A DNA stretch of 6,453 bases from Spirochaetales bacterium (lineage in GTDB: Bacteria; Spirochaetota; Spirochaetia; Sphaerochaetales; Sphaerochaetaceae): the NCBI GenBank assembly GCA_028723145.1, contig JAQYFM010000211.1, positions 1-6,453 of the forward strand, written 5' to 3'. Under the pieces are notes generated by a model. It had not been told where the DNA came from. It searched no databases and saw nothing but the letters and a program-made list of their open reading frames with translations. Shown here piece by piece: positions 6,193 to 6,453 of this stretch; position 1 is the first letter of the stretch; each line of letters begins with the position of its first letter. The translations under genes were made by a program, and so were the position numbers.

Positions 6193-6453
6193 ATACTATC
6201 TTTGATGCATATACAAAAATATTGGATGAAGAATTAAAACCAGCACTTGGGTGTACAGAACCAGTTGCAATAGCATATGCAAGTGCAGCGGCAGCTGAGC
6301 TGATTAATAGAAATTTTGATAAACTAATAGTTGAATGCTCTGGAAACGTTGTAAAGAATGTTAAGAGTGTTACAGTTCCAAACTCTAATGGTATGAAGGG
6401 TATTGAAGCAGCAGCTCTGCTGGGTGCACTTGGAGGAACTTCTAATCTTCATT
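6189..6453 (+). CDS. L-cysteine desulfidase family protein (CdsB/CyuA, UPF0597), N-terminal part
   Basis: The first 88 codons are present; the gene runs off the window. PALGCTEPVAIAYASAAAAE (about 18-37), ECSGNVVKNVKSVTVPNS (49-66) and MKGIEAAALLGALGG (69-83) are hallmark stretches of the UPF0597 / serine dehydratase alpha-like family. Members convert L-cysteine to pyruvate, ammonia and sulfide using an iron-sulfur cluster. C22 in the CTEP motif is the conserved cysteine expected to ligand the cluster; the other ligands would lie beyond the window. AAGGAA (6178-6183) is five bases upstream of the ATG, and the ATGA overlap with the dipeptidase stop indicates translational coupling. Family assignment is firm; activity on cysteine rather than another amino acid is by homology. 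Confidence 0.88.
   Translation, partial: MNTIFDAYTKILDEELKPALGCTEPVAIAYASAAAAELINRNFDKLIVECSGNVVKNVKSVTVPNSNGMKGIEAAALLGALGGTSNLH

Noticed and set aside
1..6453. CRISPR arrays, tRNA or rRNA genes, insertion sequences, riboswitches
   Set aside because: No regularly spaced repeats, tRNA-like folds, transposase motifs or long structured leaders were seen; the gaps between genes of the main cluster are too short to hold them.

Overview
The window is an AT-rich bacterial segment dominated by one co-directional (+) gene cluster, with the truncated 5' end of a divergent gene at the left edge. Short intergenic gaps, clear Shine-Dalgarno sequences and ATG starts indicate ordinary bacterial coding. 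The solute-binding protein has a signal peptide ending in a V-F-S / Q-G-S-K-E-E junction. That style is common in spirochaetes (Treponema/Sphaerochaeta relatives), so a low-GC member of Spirochaetota is my best guess. It is inferred from one signal peptide and base composition only; a Firmicute is the main alternative.

Layout: 1-159 (-) is the first 53 codons of a membrane protein, probably a transporter permease, starting at TTG. Positions 160-348 are a divergent promoter region. Positions 349-1284 and 1300-2199 (+) encode two permeases of a CUT1-type ABC importer (LplB-like and YtcP-like). Positions 2200-2274 are a short gap with a hairpin and a second promoter-like element. Positions 2275-3240 encode a uroporphyrinogen-decarboxylase-fold protein that looks like a zinc-dependent methyltransferase, not a haem enzyme. 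Positions 3254-4831 encode the secreted solute-binding protein, 4846-6192 an M20-family dipeptidase-like metallopeptidase, and 6189 to the window end the N-terminus of an L-cysteine desulfidase (CdsB/CyuA, UPF0597) family protein, whose start overlaps the dipeptidase stop by 4 bp.

Inferred logic: the importer (two permeases plus binding protein, with no ATPase visible) brings in a solute. A dipeptidase and a cysteine desulfidase in the same cluster suggest that it contains or releases cysteine. The methyltransferase-like protein could remove or transfer a methyl group in the same pathway. The substrate cannot be read from the sequence.

The most striking non-coding signal is a two-part element present twice with identical spacing: AAAAAGCTTG, then 19 unconserved bases, then two TAAGATAT repeats 11 bp apart. 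One copy precedes the permease genes and the other precedes the methyltransferase gene. It suggests two co-regulated promoters driven or repressed by the same factor.
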